The position numbers were made by a program, and so were the translations under genes. Shown here piece after piece: positions 16,851 through 25,740 of a stretch of DNA of 56,641 bases. Under the pieces are notes generated by a model. That model did no database searches. It was not told where the DNA came from and was given only the letters and a program-made list of their open reading frames with translations. The first letter of the stretch is position 1. Each line of letters opens with the position of its first letter. This stretch comes from Candidatus Scalindua japonica. Lineage in GTDB: Bacteria > Planctomycetota > Brocadiia > Brocadiales > Scalinduaceae. The stretch is taken from positions 1-56,641 of the forward strand of contig NZ_BAOS01000034.1 of the NCBI RefSeq assembly GCF_002443295.1, in the 5' to 3' direction.

Positions 16851-18332
16851 ATGATTAATAAGAAAAAAATAAATTATACATCGATTATAGTAGTTATTTG
16901 TGTAGTATTAGGATTTGTACTGGCTTGTGAACAACCAGGTATTGCGCAATCGCTGGAACCTGATCCGCTTTTTCTTGAATTGGAATCTATATATAGAGGA
17001 GATAAGGATTACAAGCAACTACCTTTTGATCTTGAAGACCCTTATAAGAGATCTAAAAATGGACCAACTCTTAAAAATGTTGTTCATAAGGCAAATAAGG
17101 AATGGATTAAGAAGTGGATTGATAATCCCAGTGCCATGATTCCAAATGCTAGAATGCCGAGGCTTATGCTGAGCCCGGAGGATATTGAAGCTGTTATTGC
17201 TTATCTTGAAAGTATTGCCGACAGTAGCTTTCCAAAACAGGAGTGGGAGGCTGGATTGCTAAAACCAGAGGACGATATGACAGATGAAGAATACGAGCTT
17301 ATGGATGAACTGGTATCTGGCGGAAAGGGTGTCTGGGGACGCGCAAGATGTAACATATGTCATCCTGTCAAGGGAAAGGGCGGAGCTGTAGGAGTCGGTC
17401 CGGATCTTGGTGCTGTCGCAAATAAGGTCAATCGTGACTGGTTATATCAGTGGATTAAGGAGCCTAGAGGCTATTTTCATGAAACACAGATGTCAAGATA
17501 TAGGCTAGATGAAGGTGACTTGAGAAAACTTGTGGAATACTTGATGCAGGATTGGGATTTTAAACCTGAGGAAGCGGATGAGGACGCTAGTGAAGAAGAA
17601 GAGGTTGCGGCTTCAGAGGTATCTGAATCTGTAGAAACACTTGATGTTGAACCATCGATTAATATAGAGGGTACGTTAGCCGAGAGAGGGAAAAAGATTA
17701 TTGAATTCAATCGATGTTTTGTCTGTCATGAAATAGAAGGTGTTTCTGAATTGCTCCCTGTTAAAAACCAGAAAAGTGAGAGTGAAACAAATAACGAATT
17801 TGAGAAATTGTTAAATGATGTCAGATGTATGACATGCCACAATATACAAGGGCACGGTGGCTTATTTGCACCTGAGCTTACTCATGAAGGCAGTAAGCTG
17901 AAGGGTGAGTGGATAAAGGGGTTTATAGAGACGCCTGATATTATTCGTCCCTTACTAAAACAGATGCCGAAGTTTAACCTGACTTCAGATGAGGCGCAAA
18001 CCGGTGCTGATTTTGTAGAAGAGTATTTTGTGAGTGATGAGATTGACTTAGATTCTTTTGCTAATGTAGAGCCAACGGAAGAGCAGATTAACAAGGGTAA
18101 AGAGATTTATGCAGCTAAGGGCTGTAAAACCTGTCATACCATTCAGGTGGGTGGTATCGTTGGTCCCAATATGAAAAGGGTTGGTGATAGAATGGAAAAC
18201 GGTTTTATTTTCTTCCATTTAAAAGATCCTCACCATGAAACTCCTGATTCTGTTGAACCTGACTATAAACTTACTGACGAAGAAGCAACCGCGTTAACAC
18301 ATTACCTGATGTCTTGTAAAGACAAAAAATAA
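16851..18332 (+). CDS. Tetraheme cytochrome c with an additional heme-less cytochrome domain
   Basis: The ATG at 16851 gives 493 residues; an upstream in-frame TTG at 16830 would add seven. A hydrophobic signal ends in VLAC, a possible lipobox. The first domain (about 70-120) has the C-terminal half of a class I cytochrome (NARMPRLMLSPEDIEAVIAYL) but no CXXCH, so it has lost its heme. Four CXXCH sites follow at about residues 167, 289, 326 and 425, with an acidic linker (about 240-265) after the first. Sites 289 and 326 are close together and separated by an insertion. It belongs to the same operon as its neighbours, 10 bp before the next gene, and probably forms part of the extracytoplasmic heme chain. 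Confidence 0.8.
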   Translation: MINKKKINYTSIIVVICVVLGFVLACEQPGIAQSLEPDPLFLELESIYRGDKDYKQLPFDLEDPYKRSKNGPTLKNVVHKANKEWIKKWIDNPSAMIPNARMPRLMLSPEDIEAVIAYLESIADSSFPKQEWEAGLLKPEDDMTDEEYELMDELVSGGKGVWGRARCNICHPVKGKGGAVGVGPDLGAVANKVNRDWLYQWIKEPRGYFHETQMSRYRLDEGDLRKLVEYLMQDWDFKPEEADEDASEEEEVAASEVSESVETLDVEPSINIEGTLAERGKKIIEFNRCFVCHEIEGVSELLPVKNQKSESETNNEFEKLLNDVRCMTCHNIQGHGGLFAPELTHEGSKLKGEWIKGFIETPDIIRPLLKQMPKFNLTSDEAQTGADFVEEYFVSDEIDLDSFANVEPTEEQINKGKEIYAAKGCKTCHTIQVGGIVGPNMKRVGDRMENGFIFFHLKDPHHETPDSVEPDYKLTDEEATALTHYLMSCKDKK

Positions 18333-18342
18333 CCTGGAAATC

Positions 18343-18987
18343 ATGAATATATTGATAAAAAATTATATAATAGTAATCATATGTTTCTTTGTTGTCGGAT
18401 TCACATCAATTAATCATGTAGGTGGTTCAGAGGGACAATCAACAAAGAATGCACAAGCTGGATCTGAAGAACCTGATAAGAAATATGAATTGATTGAAAA
18501 GGCAAAGATATACATGACGTCACCTAAAGAAGTATTTCTTTATTATTGCAGTCCATGCCATGGTAAAAAGGCTAATGGAAAGGGAATCTATTTTACTATA
18601 GACCTGAAACCAAGCCCCTCAGATCTGACAAATGTAGAGTATATGGCAGCTCTGACAGACGATTATCTTCTGAACTTTATTACTCAAGGTTCTGCAGCCA
18701 TGGAAAAATCTACGCTATGTCCACCTTGGGGTAAAACTCTTGATGAAGGAACAATAAAGGGTATCATAGGTTATCTGAGAAGCCTGACTATTGCAAAATC
18801 GAAAGAAAGTACGAATGCTTCTGATAAAGAAGAGGTGGATGCTGCAGTTGTTGCAGAGGTAACAGATCAAGGAACCCCGCAGGCAGTTATATGGAGCGTT
18901 TTGGCATTCTTGTGTGCCTTCTTTGCTATCGGTGCGGCTAGAGAGTGGAAGAAGTTAGCTAAAGAAGGCCCCTCAAAGAAAAAATAA
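18343..18987 (+). CDS. Monoheme cytochrome c with C-terminal membrane anchor
   Basis: The 214-residue precursor has a signal peptide (about 5-28), one heme site CSPCH (69-73) in YYCSPCHGKKANGKG, a late Met (AAMEKSTLCPPWG), and a C-terminal membrane helix (about 177-195: AVIWSVLAFLCAFFAIGAA). It resembles the single-domain oxidase-associated cytochromes of the same cluster at 14291 and 15084. The start lies 10 bp after the previous stop. Confidence 0.8.
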   Translation: MNILIKNYIIVIICFFVVGFTSINHVGGSEGQSTKNAQAGSEEPDKKYELIEKAKIYMTSPKEVFLYYCSPCHGKKANGKGIYFTIDLKPSPSDLTNVEYMAALTDDYLLNFITQGSAAMEKSTLCPPWGKTLDEGTIKGIIGYLRSLTIAKSKESTNASDKEEVDAAVVAEVTDQGTPQAVIWSVLAFLCAFFAIGAAREWKKLAKEGPSKKK

Positions 18988-19009
18988 CTATTAATGCTGG
19001 GAGTTGATT

Positions 19010-20266
19010 TTGTACAAGAAAATATTCATTCCTCTGGATAATTCAAAATATTCCGACTTTTGTGAAGATATTGCAATATCTATTGCGAAGAAATCCAATT
19101 CTGAACTTGTAGGGGGGCATGTATATGCCGCCAGTCTGCATCACAAACGTTTCAAAGAGATGGAAGTCGGACTTCCTGAAAAATATAAAGAAGAAAGCGA
19201 GCTTAAAAAACAGAGAGAATATCACAATTCTTTGATAGGTCGCGGACTTCGAATGATCTCAGATTCATATCTGGATAGCCTCGAAAGAAAAAGCAAAGAG
19301 CAAAGCATTCCCTTTAAAAGAAATATTAAAGAAGGGAAAAATTACATTGAGTTGGTAAAGGATATCAACAATAATGATTATGATTTAGTGATTATTGGTG
19401 TCAGAGGCCTTGGTGAGGTGGAAGGCAATGCAATAGGTAGTGTCTGTGAAAGAGTCGTCAGGAGAATTAATACAGATGTTTTAATAGTAAAGAATAAAAG
19501 GCCGCTTTCAGGTCGGGTAATCGTGACTGTTGATGGCAGCGAACAGTCATTTCGGGCAGTTGAGATGGCATCTGATTTAGCTGTAAAAAATAATCTTGAG
19601 TTGGAAGCTGTGTCAGTCTATGATCCACACTATCACCGTGTAGCTTTTAACGGAATCGCTAAGATACTTTCCGGTGAAATGGGAGAAGTATTCAAGTCTG
19701 ATGAACAGGAAAAACTGCATGAGGATGTAATAGATAAGGGGCTTGAAAAGATTTATCAAGGACATCTTGAAAGCGCGTTAAACAAAGTAATAAAATCAGG
19801 GTTACAATTAAAGACTACACTTCTTGAAGGTAAGCCATATGATCAGATATTAAAGTATATTGAAAAAGTAAAGCCTTCTCTTCTGGTATTGGGCCGTACT
19901 GGTATTCATGCTATCGATGGTCTGGATCTGGGAAGTGCTACAGAGAATATTCTGAGAAATGCAAATTGCAATGTCCTTATTACTAAGAGCAGGCAAAAAG
20001 TGGAGACAAATCCATTTTACCAGGATGAGGAAATTGTAAAGAGGGAAATAATGAAGGAGCAGGCAGAGGAACAGGCTATAACCACAGAGACTGTTTCCTG
20101 GACCGAAGACGCAAACACCTTAATCTCAAAAGTTCCTGCTTTTGTAAGGCCTATGGTTGTTGGTGAAGTTGAGAATTATGCAAGAACGAAAGGCAGTCGT
20201 GAGATTACAAGAGAAATAGTTGAAGAGGTAAAGTCTAAGTGGGCTGACTCAATGAACTATTCTTGA
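19010..20266 (+). CDS. Tandem universal stress protein with C-terminal PCP_red-like domain
   Basis: Two UspA domains are fused. The first (about 1-155) begins with a strand and a Leu-Asp pair (KIFIPLDNS) and ends near INTDVLIVKNKR. The second (about 164-330) has VIVTVDGSEQSFRAVEMA and the nucleotide-loop sequence LGRTGIHAIDGLDLGSATENILRNANCNVLITK, close to the GxxGxxxxxxxxGS ATP-binding pattern. Residues about 365-412 repeat the PCP_red-like domain seen twice in the radical SAM protein at 4976. TTG at 19010 was chosen because GGGAG lies 6 bp upstream; TTG 19004 is in frame too. As a cytoplasmic last gene of the cytochrome operon it may sense energy state or support complex assembly. Confidence 0.75.
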   Translation: MYKKIFIPLDNSKYSDFCEDIAISIAKKSNSELVGGHVYAASLHHKRFKEMEVGLPEKYKEESELKKQREYHNSLIGRGLRMISDSYLDSLERKSKEQSIPFKRNIKEGKNYIELVKDINNNDYDLVIIGVRGLGEVEGNAIGSVCERVVRRINTDVLIVKNKRPLSGRVIVTVDGSEQSFRAVEMASDLAVKNNLELEAVSVYDPHYHRVAFNGIAKILSGEMGEVFKSDEQEKLHEDVIDKGLEKIYQGHLESALNKVIKSGLQLKTTLLEGKPYDQILKYIEKVKPSLLVLGRTGIHAIDGLDLGSATENILRNANCNVLITKSRQKVETNPFYQDEEIVKREIMKEQAEEQAITTETVSWTEDANTLISKVPAFVRPMVVGEVENYARTKGSREITREIVEEVKSKWADSMNYS

Positions 20267-20606
20267 GTACTTTATACATAGATATACTGATTTTTAAATC
20301 ACTTCTTTTTTCAAATCAAAACTACTAAACCTCTGATCTGCAAGGTTTTTAATATAGCTATATAGCCTGAAACTGCATACAATTGCTTGTTAAACGGTGT
20401 GTTACCTGGAGGCTTTAGATTTATATTCCCATCCTAGTAAATAATAGTAAATACTTTAATTGTCATGAACCGTTATATCTTTTAAGTTATTATCATAGTG
20501 CTTGTCTTGTTGGTTTTGTCTGAATATCAGTATAGGCATTTCGATATTGAAAAATAGTTTATGATGCAATAGCGACTTGATTGGTAAAAAAGGAGAATGA
20601 ATTCTC
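20267..20606. other. Intergenic region after the cytochrome operon, no gene seen
   Basis: The 340-bp AT-rich stretch has no open frame with a ribosome site. A weak palindrome (GATTTTTAAATC, about 20289-20300) near the operon end lacks GC content for a convincing terminator. The promoter of the next gene should lie near 20560. Confidence 0.4.
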
Positions 20607-21518
20607 ATGTTGGGAATTTCTACTGTTTGGAAGTCCGGAGAATGTAAAAATGGTCAGGAACTCATGGAGAGCCTTACCAGACTTGGATTCAGGGAAATAG
20701 AGCTGGAATACAGAATTTCAGAGGATACATTTGAGGAAATTAAACAATTTCTGAAAACCCGGAAGGATACAAATATAGTTAGTATACACAACTTCTTTCC
20801 TATCCCTGACATTCATGAAACAGGTGGGGCGGATATATTTCATTTCTCATCAGATGACGTTGAAGAGAGATCTCTGGCTGTTAAGTATGCCATTAAGACT
20901 ATTCAAATTGCTTCTGATATGGGAGCCCGGGCGGTTGTCTTACATCTTGGCAGAGTAAAAATGGATATGCTGAGCCAGGAGCTTTTCAGATTATATGATA
21001 CAGGTATGGTGGGTTCTGACATATACGTGAGTAAGCTTGATCAGATCAGGGTGCTGAGAGATATACAAAAAGGAAAGACACTAGATATGATGTTGCTGAG
21101 TATGGATGAGATACAGAAATCTGCAGAGAGATATGATATTAATATTGGCATAGAAAACCGATACTTCTTCGAGGAGTGTCCAGATTTCGAAGAGATGGCT
21201 GTAATTTTTAAAGAGTTCGGAAATGGACGTATCGGGTACTGGCATGACGCCGGACATGCGCAGGTACAGGAAAATTTAGGTTTTGTGAGGGTAGAAGACC
21301 TTCTAGACTCTTATGGCAAATTTCTCATCGGCTTCCATCTTCATGATGTAAAGGGGTATTCTGACCACCATGTTCCGGGAATAGGTGATGTTGATTTTGA
21401 ATTGTTAAAAAAATATACTAAGAAAAATACAATAAAGATACTGGAAATTCATCCAAGAGAAACAGAAAAGGATTTAATGAGTGGCGTTGATTTTTTAAGG
21501 AATATGGGGTTTGAATAA
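20607..21518 (+). CDS. Sugar phosphate isomerase/epimerase-type TIM-barrel protein
   Basis: The 303-residue protein matches the AP endonuclease 2/xylose isomerase-like TIM barrel: ARAVVLHLGRV on a central strand, IGIENRYFFEE with the metal-binding Glu, YWHDAGHAQVQENLG, GFHLHDVKGYSDHHVPGIGDVDFELL and a final ILEIHPRE. These give the usual His/Glu/Asp metal-site residues. Members isomerise sugars or cyclitols or hydrolyse small cyclic compounds, and substrate cannot be read from the sequence. A GGAG site lies just before the ATG. Neighbours do not define a pathway. Confidence 0.8.
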   Translation: MLGISTVWKSGECKNGQELMESLTRLGFREIELEYRISEDTFEEIKQFLKTRKDTNIVSIHNFFPIPDIHETGGADIFHFSSDDVEERSLAVKYAIKTIQIASDMGARAVVLHLGRVKMDMLSQELFRLYDTGMVGSDIYVSKLDQIRVLRDIQKGKTLDMMLLSMDEIQKSAERYDINIGIENRYFFEECPDFEEMAVIFKEFGNGRIGYWHDAGHAQVQENLGFVRVEDLLDSYGKFLIGFHLHDVKGYSDHHVPGIGDVDFELLKKYTKKNTIKILEIHPRETEKDLMSGVDFLRNMGFE

Positions 21519-21668
21519 GAATTAATTACTAAATAAACTGAGGATAATTTGTATTTACAACCACTCCTTGCCACTCCTTAACAAGCAGGGGGATTAAGTT
21601 TCTCGTTGTCTGTCCAGGGGAGTGTTTGTTGTACTAAATTATTGAGTAATTTCAACAAGAGCATACAT

Positions 21669-22022
21669 ATGAGAAAATTATTAATCAGCTTTTATGTTCT
21701 GTATCTTTTAATTCTAACCTATTTTTTTCTTACTCCGGTACAGTATAAAGTTTCTGAAAGTATATGGGACAAGCTGCCACATTTTACTGCTTATCTGTTA
21801 TTAGTTATTTTAATAAAAAAAGTACACTTCAGATTAAATTATCTGATATGTATAATAATCTGTTGCATTTATTCATTTTTTATAGAATGCATTCAATACC
21901 TCATACCGAACAGAAATTTTGATATCTTAGACATGCTTGCAAACCTATTGGGTACAATCGTGGGTGTAATGATATATTATTTTATAATAAATAAACACTT
22001 TAATAGAAATGGAATCAAATAA
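21669..22022 (+). CDS. VanZ-like small membrane protein
   Basis: From the ATG at 21669 (AAGAG upstream) the protein has 117 residues and four predicted membrane helices. It carries the VanZ-family pattern DKLPHFTAYLLL, then IECIQYLIPNRNFDILDMLANLLGTIVG, whose E..Q..P.R..D..D...N..G signature is diagnostic. The biochemical role of these proteins is unclear; one member affects teicoplanin resistance. An upstream in-frame start would add 21 residues with no ribosome site. It overlaps the next gene by 14 bp. Confidence 0.85.
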   Translation: MRKLLISFYVLYLLILTYFFLTPVQYKVSESIWDKLPHFTAYLLLVILIKKVHFRLNYLICIIICCIYSFFIECIQYLIPNRNFDILDMLANLLGTIVGVMIYYFIINKHFNRNGIK

Positions 22023-22635
22023 TAATACAGGGCGTTTCAAGGGTTGTATTCCTTCCTATGGCGATGCTGATCTTTGTGCCGCTATAATGGATACAAACAG
22101 AGAGAACTGGCAGAGGCCAGATATTGTCGGTAAGCTGATCACTCAACCTGGCATGACAGTAGTTGATCTTGGGGCAGGTACAGGGTACTTTGTAGACCTG
22201 TTTTCCAAGAAATTGCCTGAAGGAAAGATCATTGCACTTGACCCTGAACCTTCACTGATAACATGGATGGAAGAGAGAAAGAATAGGGGCTCTATGGATA
22301 ATGTATCCATTCATAAGATAACGGAAAACGACCCGGGACTTGATCAACTAAACGTTGAAATTGATATACTCTTTGTCGGATATACCTACTTTCATTTCAA
22401 TACTCCTGTAAGATATTTTCGTGAAAAAATTTATCCTTATATACAGAATAAAACAGTAGTTGCGATTGCAGATATGGCTCCGGTTCCAGGTCAGGTACGC
22501 CATACCGTTTCATCAGAACAGGTAATAATGGAAATGGTAAAAGCCGGTTTTGAGTTAACGGATGAGCCGACTACCTGTTATGATCAGTACCTGCTTGTAT
22601 TCAAAAAAGTACCTCAAAAGTATGTCTCGGAATAG
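22009..22635 (+). CDS. SAM-dependent methyltransferase (class I)
   Basis: The 208-residue protein has the class I SAM-binding loop VVDLGAGTGYF (51-61), an acidic motif II (IIALDPEPS, about 76) and a later strand-loop IDILFVGYTYFHF. The N-terminal REDWQRP-like segment (RENWQRPDIVGKL) is typical of small methyltransferases acting on metal-organic or unknown small compounds. The substrate cannot be told. The start overlaps the VanZ gene, indicating translational coupling. Confidence 0.8.
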   Translation: MESNNNTGRFKGCIPSYGDADLCAAIMDTNRENWQRPDIVGKLITQPGMTVVDLGAGTGYFVDLFSKKLPEGKIIALDPEPSLITWMEERKNRGSMDNVSIHKITENDPGLDQLNVEIDILFVGYTYFHFNTPVRYFREKIYPYIQNKTVVAIADMAPVPGQVRHTVSSEQVIMEMVKAGFELTDEPTTCYDQYLLVFKKVPQKYVSE

Positions 22636-22759
22636 AGGCAAATTCCTCGTTGTCGTGCGAGATGTTTTCAAGCGGCATAGTAGATCAGAAGTTCAAACTC
22701 CAGGAGCTGGAGAGGTGGCTCATGAAGAGTGTCAGGTGTTTTTCAGAATAAATGAGGGC

Positions 22760-23323
22760 TCAACTGTTCTTATTTGTTTTTTCAGATATCATTTCTGATG
22801 TAAAGATATAAATATCAATGTTTTTGCTCTTCCACGCATCCGGTGAGAGGCCTGCTTTCATACTACAGCATTGGGACAGAAATTCTTCTTTTGTCCATCC
22901 GTTTTCAGTAGCGACTTGAGGTAAAAAACATCCGGTTGAAAAGGCTTTTTTAATGTATATTCCATGCCTGCCAAGCTCGAAGTCAAGTGGGTCATCAATT
23001 TTTTGTAAAGGCGTCAGTACAGATATATCTATTTCCAGGTCTTCTAATTCCGACAGTTGGATTTGATTAAACCTTGGGTCTTCTTTGGCAGCCGATACAG
23101 CCATCTCGGAGACAAGTTTGTACAGTGGTATATTGGAATCCATTCTCCCTATACATCCTCGTAGTTTTCCGTGTGACTTTAATGTTACAAAGGCACCGCT
23201 CTTTTTGATCAGCGAGGGACTGGTTGTTTCAATTTGTATATGTTCGCCTGGAGTGTTTGTTATTGATGATTTGATACTCTCTCTTGCTATTGAGAGTAGT
23301 ATTTTTTTGTCTTTTTTGTCCAT
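22760..23323 (-). CDS. amrA: AMMECR1-family protein (AmmeMemoRadiSam system protein A)
   Basis: The 187-residue protein carries the family hallmark GAFVTLKSHGKLRGCIGRM (about 46-64), followed by AAKEDPRFNQIQLSELEDLEIDISVLTPL, and ends with FLPQVATENGWTKEEFLSQCC. AMMECR1 proteins are conserved but biochemically unclear; they co-occur with Memo and a radical SAM protein, AmrS. Here the next gene on the same strand encodes Memo fused to a second AMMECR1 domain. The stop overlaps nothing on the plus strand of note. Confidence 0.85.
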   Translation of the reverse strand: MDKKDKKILLSIARESIKSSITNTPGEHIQIETTSPSLIKKSGAFVTLKSHGKLRGCIGRMDSNIPLYKLVSEMAVSAAKEDPRFNQIQLSELEDLEIDISVLTPLQKIDDPLDFELGRHGIYIKKAFSTGCFLPQVATENGWTKEEFLSQCCSMKAGLSPDAWKSKNIDIYIFTSEMISEKTNKNS

Positions 23324-23504
23324 TATAAATTAGCCCAATCAGTCGCTAATTTAGATGATTTGCACACGCAAATAAATTTATTTATTTATCCCCTGGCTTC
23401 TCGCGAAAGCATCGTTATTTCACTTGCTTCCCCATACAAAAGGCACCCACTCTTCGTCCGGCAGGTAGGGCTTTTCGCACTGAGTTCATGTGCCGTATCT
23501 AGTG

Positions 23505-25055
23505 TTATTTCATGGCCAGGCATTTATCTTCATGGAATACTTCTGCTGTAAAAACAAAAAACTCCATCTTCTCGTCCTTCCAGGCAAATGATGGTAGACC
23601 CGCTTTGTTACATAGGTGGGTAAGTGTCTCTTCTCTGTCCCAACCCTGCTCCGTAGCTACCTGAGGTAGGAATACTGCCATCATGCCTCCAAGACGTATG
23701 ATAATTCCATGTTTTCCAGGTATGAATTTATCAGCACCGCTTATCTTATTTATGGGACTGAGTACCGAGATGTCTATCTCAATATCTGGTAGTTCATCTT
23801 CACTGACAGGGCTGAAACGTCCATCGTTTATTGAAGAATTTATTGCATTATCTATCACAGCATTAAAAAGTTGTTCTCTGGGCAGGATGTGGCCTATACA
23901 ACCGCGTAGATTACCGTTCTTGTTAAGGGTTACAAATACACCCCTTTTTTCATTCAGGTTCTTACTTAATGTGTATTCTCCTGAGTTTACATCAGGTTTC
24001 TTCCCGTCCTTAATACAGCATTCAAGTGTATCTCTCGCGAGCTTGAGTAGGGTCAGCTTTTCTTCGTTATTTAAACTATTATTACCAATAATATCCGGGG
24101 GTTCATTGTCTTTTGTAAACACTATTGAAGCATAGCTCACAGAACTGTTAAAATCACCCAGTATGCTGCCTGATGTATCATACTTCAGTATTTTTCCCTG
24201 TACGTTACCAGGCAAGAGTTTCATCAACAGCGCGATCGGCATAAACCCGCATGCAGTTATTCCGGTCGCCCTTTTATATTTGAAGAACCCGTCAATATCC
24301 AGGGCGAGGATACGTTCAAATGCACCGTGGTCAAGCTTTCTTATATTAGCCTCTACATCATTTTTAAAAGGGACATAATCATAACCGTAACCGTAGTGAG
24401 TAAAATCAGAACTTACCACAATCAGTGTGTCTTCGTTTATTAATGGTTTTAATTTATCGGCAATAAAGTCAAACTCTTCGTTATGGAGCCTGCTTATAAG
24501 CACTGGAATCAGTTCAATGTCGTCTCCCAGGACTACTTGCAGAAAAGGTAATTGAGTCTCAAGGGAATGTTCTCTTTTGTGGGCATTCTTAAATGTTCCA
24601 AAAAAAGGAGGATTGTTTATAAGGTTGTTACAAATACCCTGGTTCAATTTCACAAGTCCCAACGGTGTTTTATAGGCTTCAACATCGAGTATTGATGCTC
24701 CCCTGTATCTGGAGTAGTGACTTGGAGCAAGTACAATTACTCTTTTAAATCCGTAGTCCTTTATGGCTTTATACCCGTAAGCAGCAACTGCTCCAGAATA
24801 TTGGTATCCGGCATGTGGTGATATAATTGCTACTGGTTTACCCGGCAGGTTTTCTATCAATGCCTTGTCAAGATAACTGTTTATCTTTTTTAAGAGCTCG
24901 GCTTCAGATTCGGGATAAAAACGTCCCGAGACAGCAGGTTCACGTACATTTTTTTCTTCACCCGGTACATCTCCAACAAAATAATCTTCCGCGTAACTGA
25001 TTGAAGAAAAAGTAATAAAAAAAATGGAAAAAAGTAATAAAAGGTTTTTATGCAT
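23505..25055 (-). CDS. Exported Memo-AMMECR1 fusion protein (AmmeMemoRadiSam B+A)
   Basis: The ATG at 25053-25055, preceded by AAGGAGAA, gives 516 residues with a signal peptide (about 1-22, MHKNLLLLFSIFFITFSS). The Memo domain (about 35-300) shows REPAVSGRFYP, ISPHAGYQYSG, LAPSHYSRYRG and VSSDFTHYG, the His-rich metal-site motifs of the family, which is related to extradiol dioxygenases. An AMMECR1 domain (about 325-510) follows with RGVFVTLNKNGNLRGCIGHI. Export of an AmmeMemo protein is notable because family members are usually cytoplasmic. A longer reading to 25100 lacks a ribosome site. It lies between the VTT gene and the free AMMECR1 gene on the same strand. Confidence 0.85.
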   Translation of the reverse strand: MHKNLLLLFSIFFITFSSISYAEDYFVGDVPGEEKNVREPAVSGRFYPESEAELLKKINSYLDKALIENLPGKPVAIISPHAGYQYSGAVAAYGYKAIKDYGFKRVIVLAPSHYSRYRGASILDVEAYKTPLGLVKLNQGICNNLINNPPFFGTFKNAHKREHSLETQLPFLQVVLGDDIELIPVLISRLHNEEFDFIADKLKPLINEDTLIVVSSDFTHYGYGYDYVPFKNDVEANIRKLDHGAFERILALDIDGFFKYKRATGITACGFMPIALLMKLLPGNVQGKILKYDTSGSILGDFNSSVSYASIVFTKDNEPPDIIGNNSLNNEEKLTLLKLARDTLECCIKDGKKPDVNSGEYTLSKNLNEKRGVFVTLNKNGNLRGCIGHILPREQLFNAVIDNAINSSINDGRFSPVSEDELPDIEIDISVLSPINKISGADKFIPGKHGIIIRLGGMMAVFLPQVATEQGWDREETLTHLCNKAGLPSFAWKDEKMEFFVFTAEVFHEDKCLAMK

Positions 25056-25107
25056 GATAATTCTCCTTGTATATGAAAATGCAACTACTGCATGGAACAA
25101 AGTTAAA

Positions 25108-25731
25108 CTATTTGAGATATTTCACAGCAATAAAACCACTGATTAATAATATAACAAATATGATGGACAGGATGTTGAAATATTTCTCTATAAACGTTTT
25201 TATCTTTGGGCCAAATACATAAAACAGCCCAGCTACCAGAAAGAATCTTGCACTTCTGCTTAAAGCCGATGCTAGGATCAGGGTAAAGATATTTATTTTG
25301 CAGGCTCCGGCTGCAATGGTAAATACTTTATAGGGTATTGGAGTAAATCCCGCCACTGCAATTGCCGAAAATGCGTTGTTATGATATTGTGTACTTACTG
25401 TATCAAATATATCAGTGATGTTATAAAAGCTGATAATCGGCCTTCCGACAAATTCAAAAAACTGATAGCCAATAAAATAACCAAAACATCCACCTAATAT
25501 CGATCCGACAGAGCATATTATTGCGTATTTAAATGATTTACCTGGTAAAGCAACTGCTAACGCTATTAATAGAACGTCAGGCGGTATTGGGAAAAAAGAG
25601 GATTCGCAGAACGCGAGTATAAAGAGTGCCCAGGTACTGTGAGGTGTTTCTGCCCAATGTATTGTCCAATCATAGAGCCTTCTTATATGATTAGCCTTTC
25701 TCGTGATCTGCTCTTTTTCGATGGATTCCAC
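25108..25731 (-). CDS. VTT/DedA-family (YqaA-like) membrane protein
   Basis: The 207-residue protein has four to five membrane segments and the VTT-domain pattern FCESSFFPIPPDVLLIALAVALP (about 43-65), GSILGGCFGYFIGYQF, and AVAGFTPIPYKVFTIAAGACK. These amphipathic re-entrant loops with Pro-rich motifs mark the SNARE-associated/VTT family, linked to lipid scrambling and membrane maintenance. The start is 9 bp from the stop of the AhbD-like gene, so the two are likely co-transcribed. Confidence 0.85.
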   Translation of the reverse strand: MESIEKEQITRKANHIRRLYDWTIHWAETPHSTWALFILAFCESSFFPIPPDVLLIALAVALPGKSFKYAIICSVGSILGGCFGYFIGYQFFEFVGRPIISFYNITDIFDTVSTQYHNNAFSAIAVAGFTPIPYKVFTIAAGACKINIFTLILASALSRSARFFLVAGLFYVFGPKIKTFIEKYFNILSIIFVILLISGFIAVKYLK

Positions 25732-25740
25732 CTATTCAGC

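Noticed and set aside
23683-24135. Plus-strand open frame of 150 codons
   Set aside because: Antisense to the Memo-AMMECR1 fusion; no ribosome site and no conserved motif.
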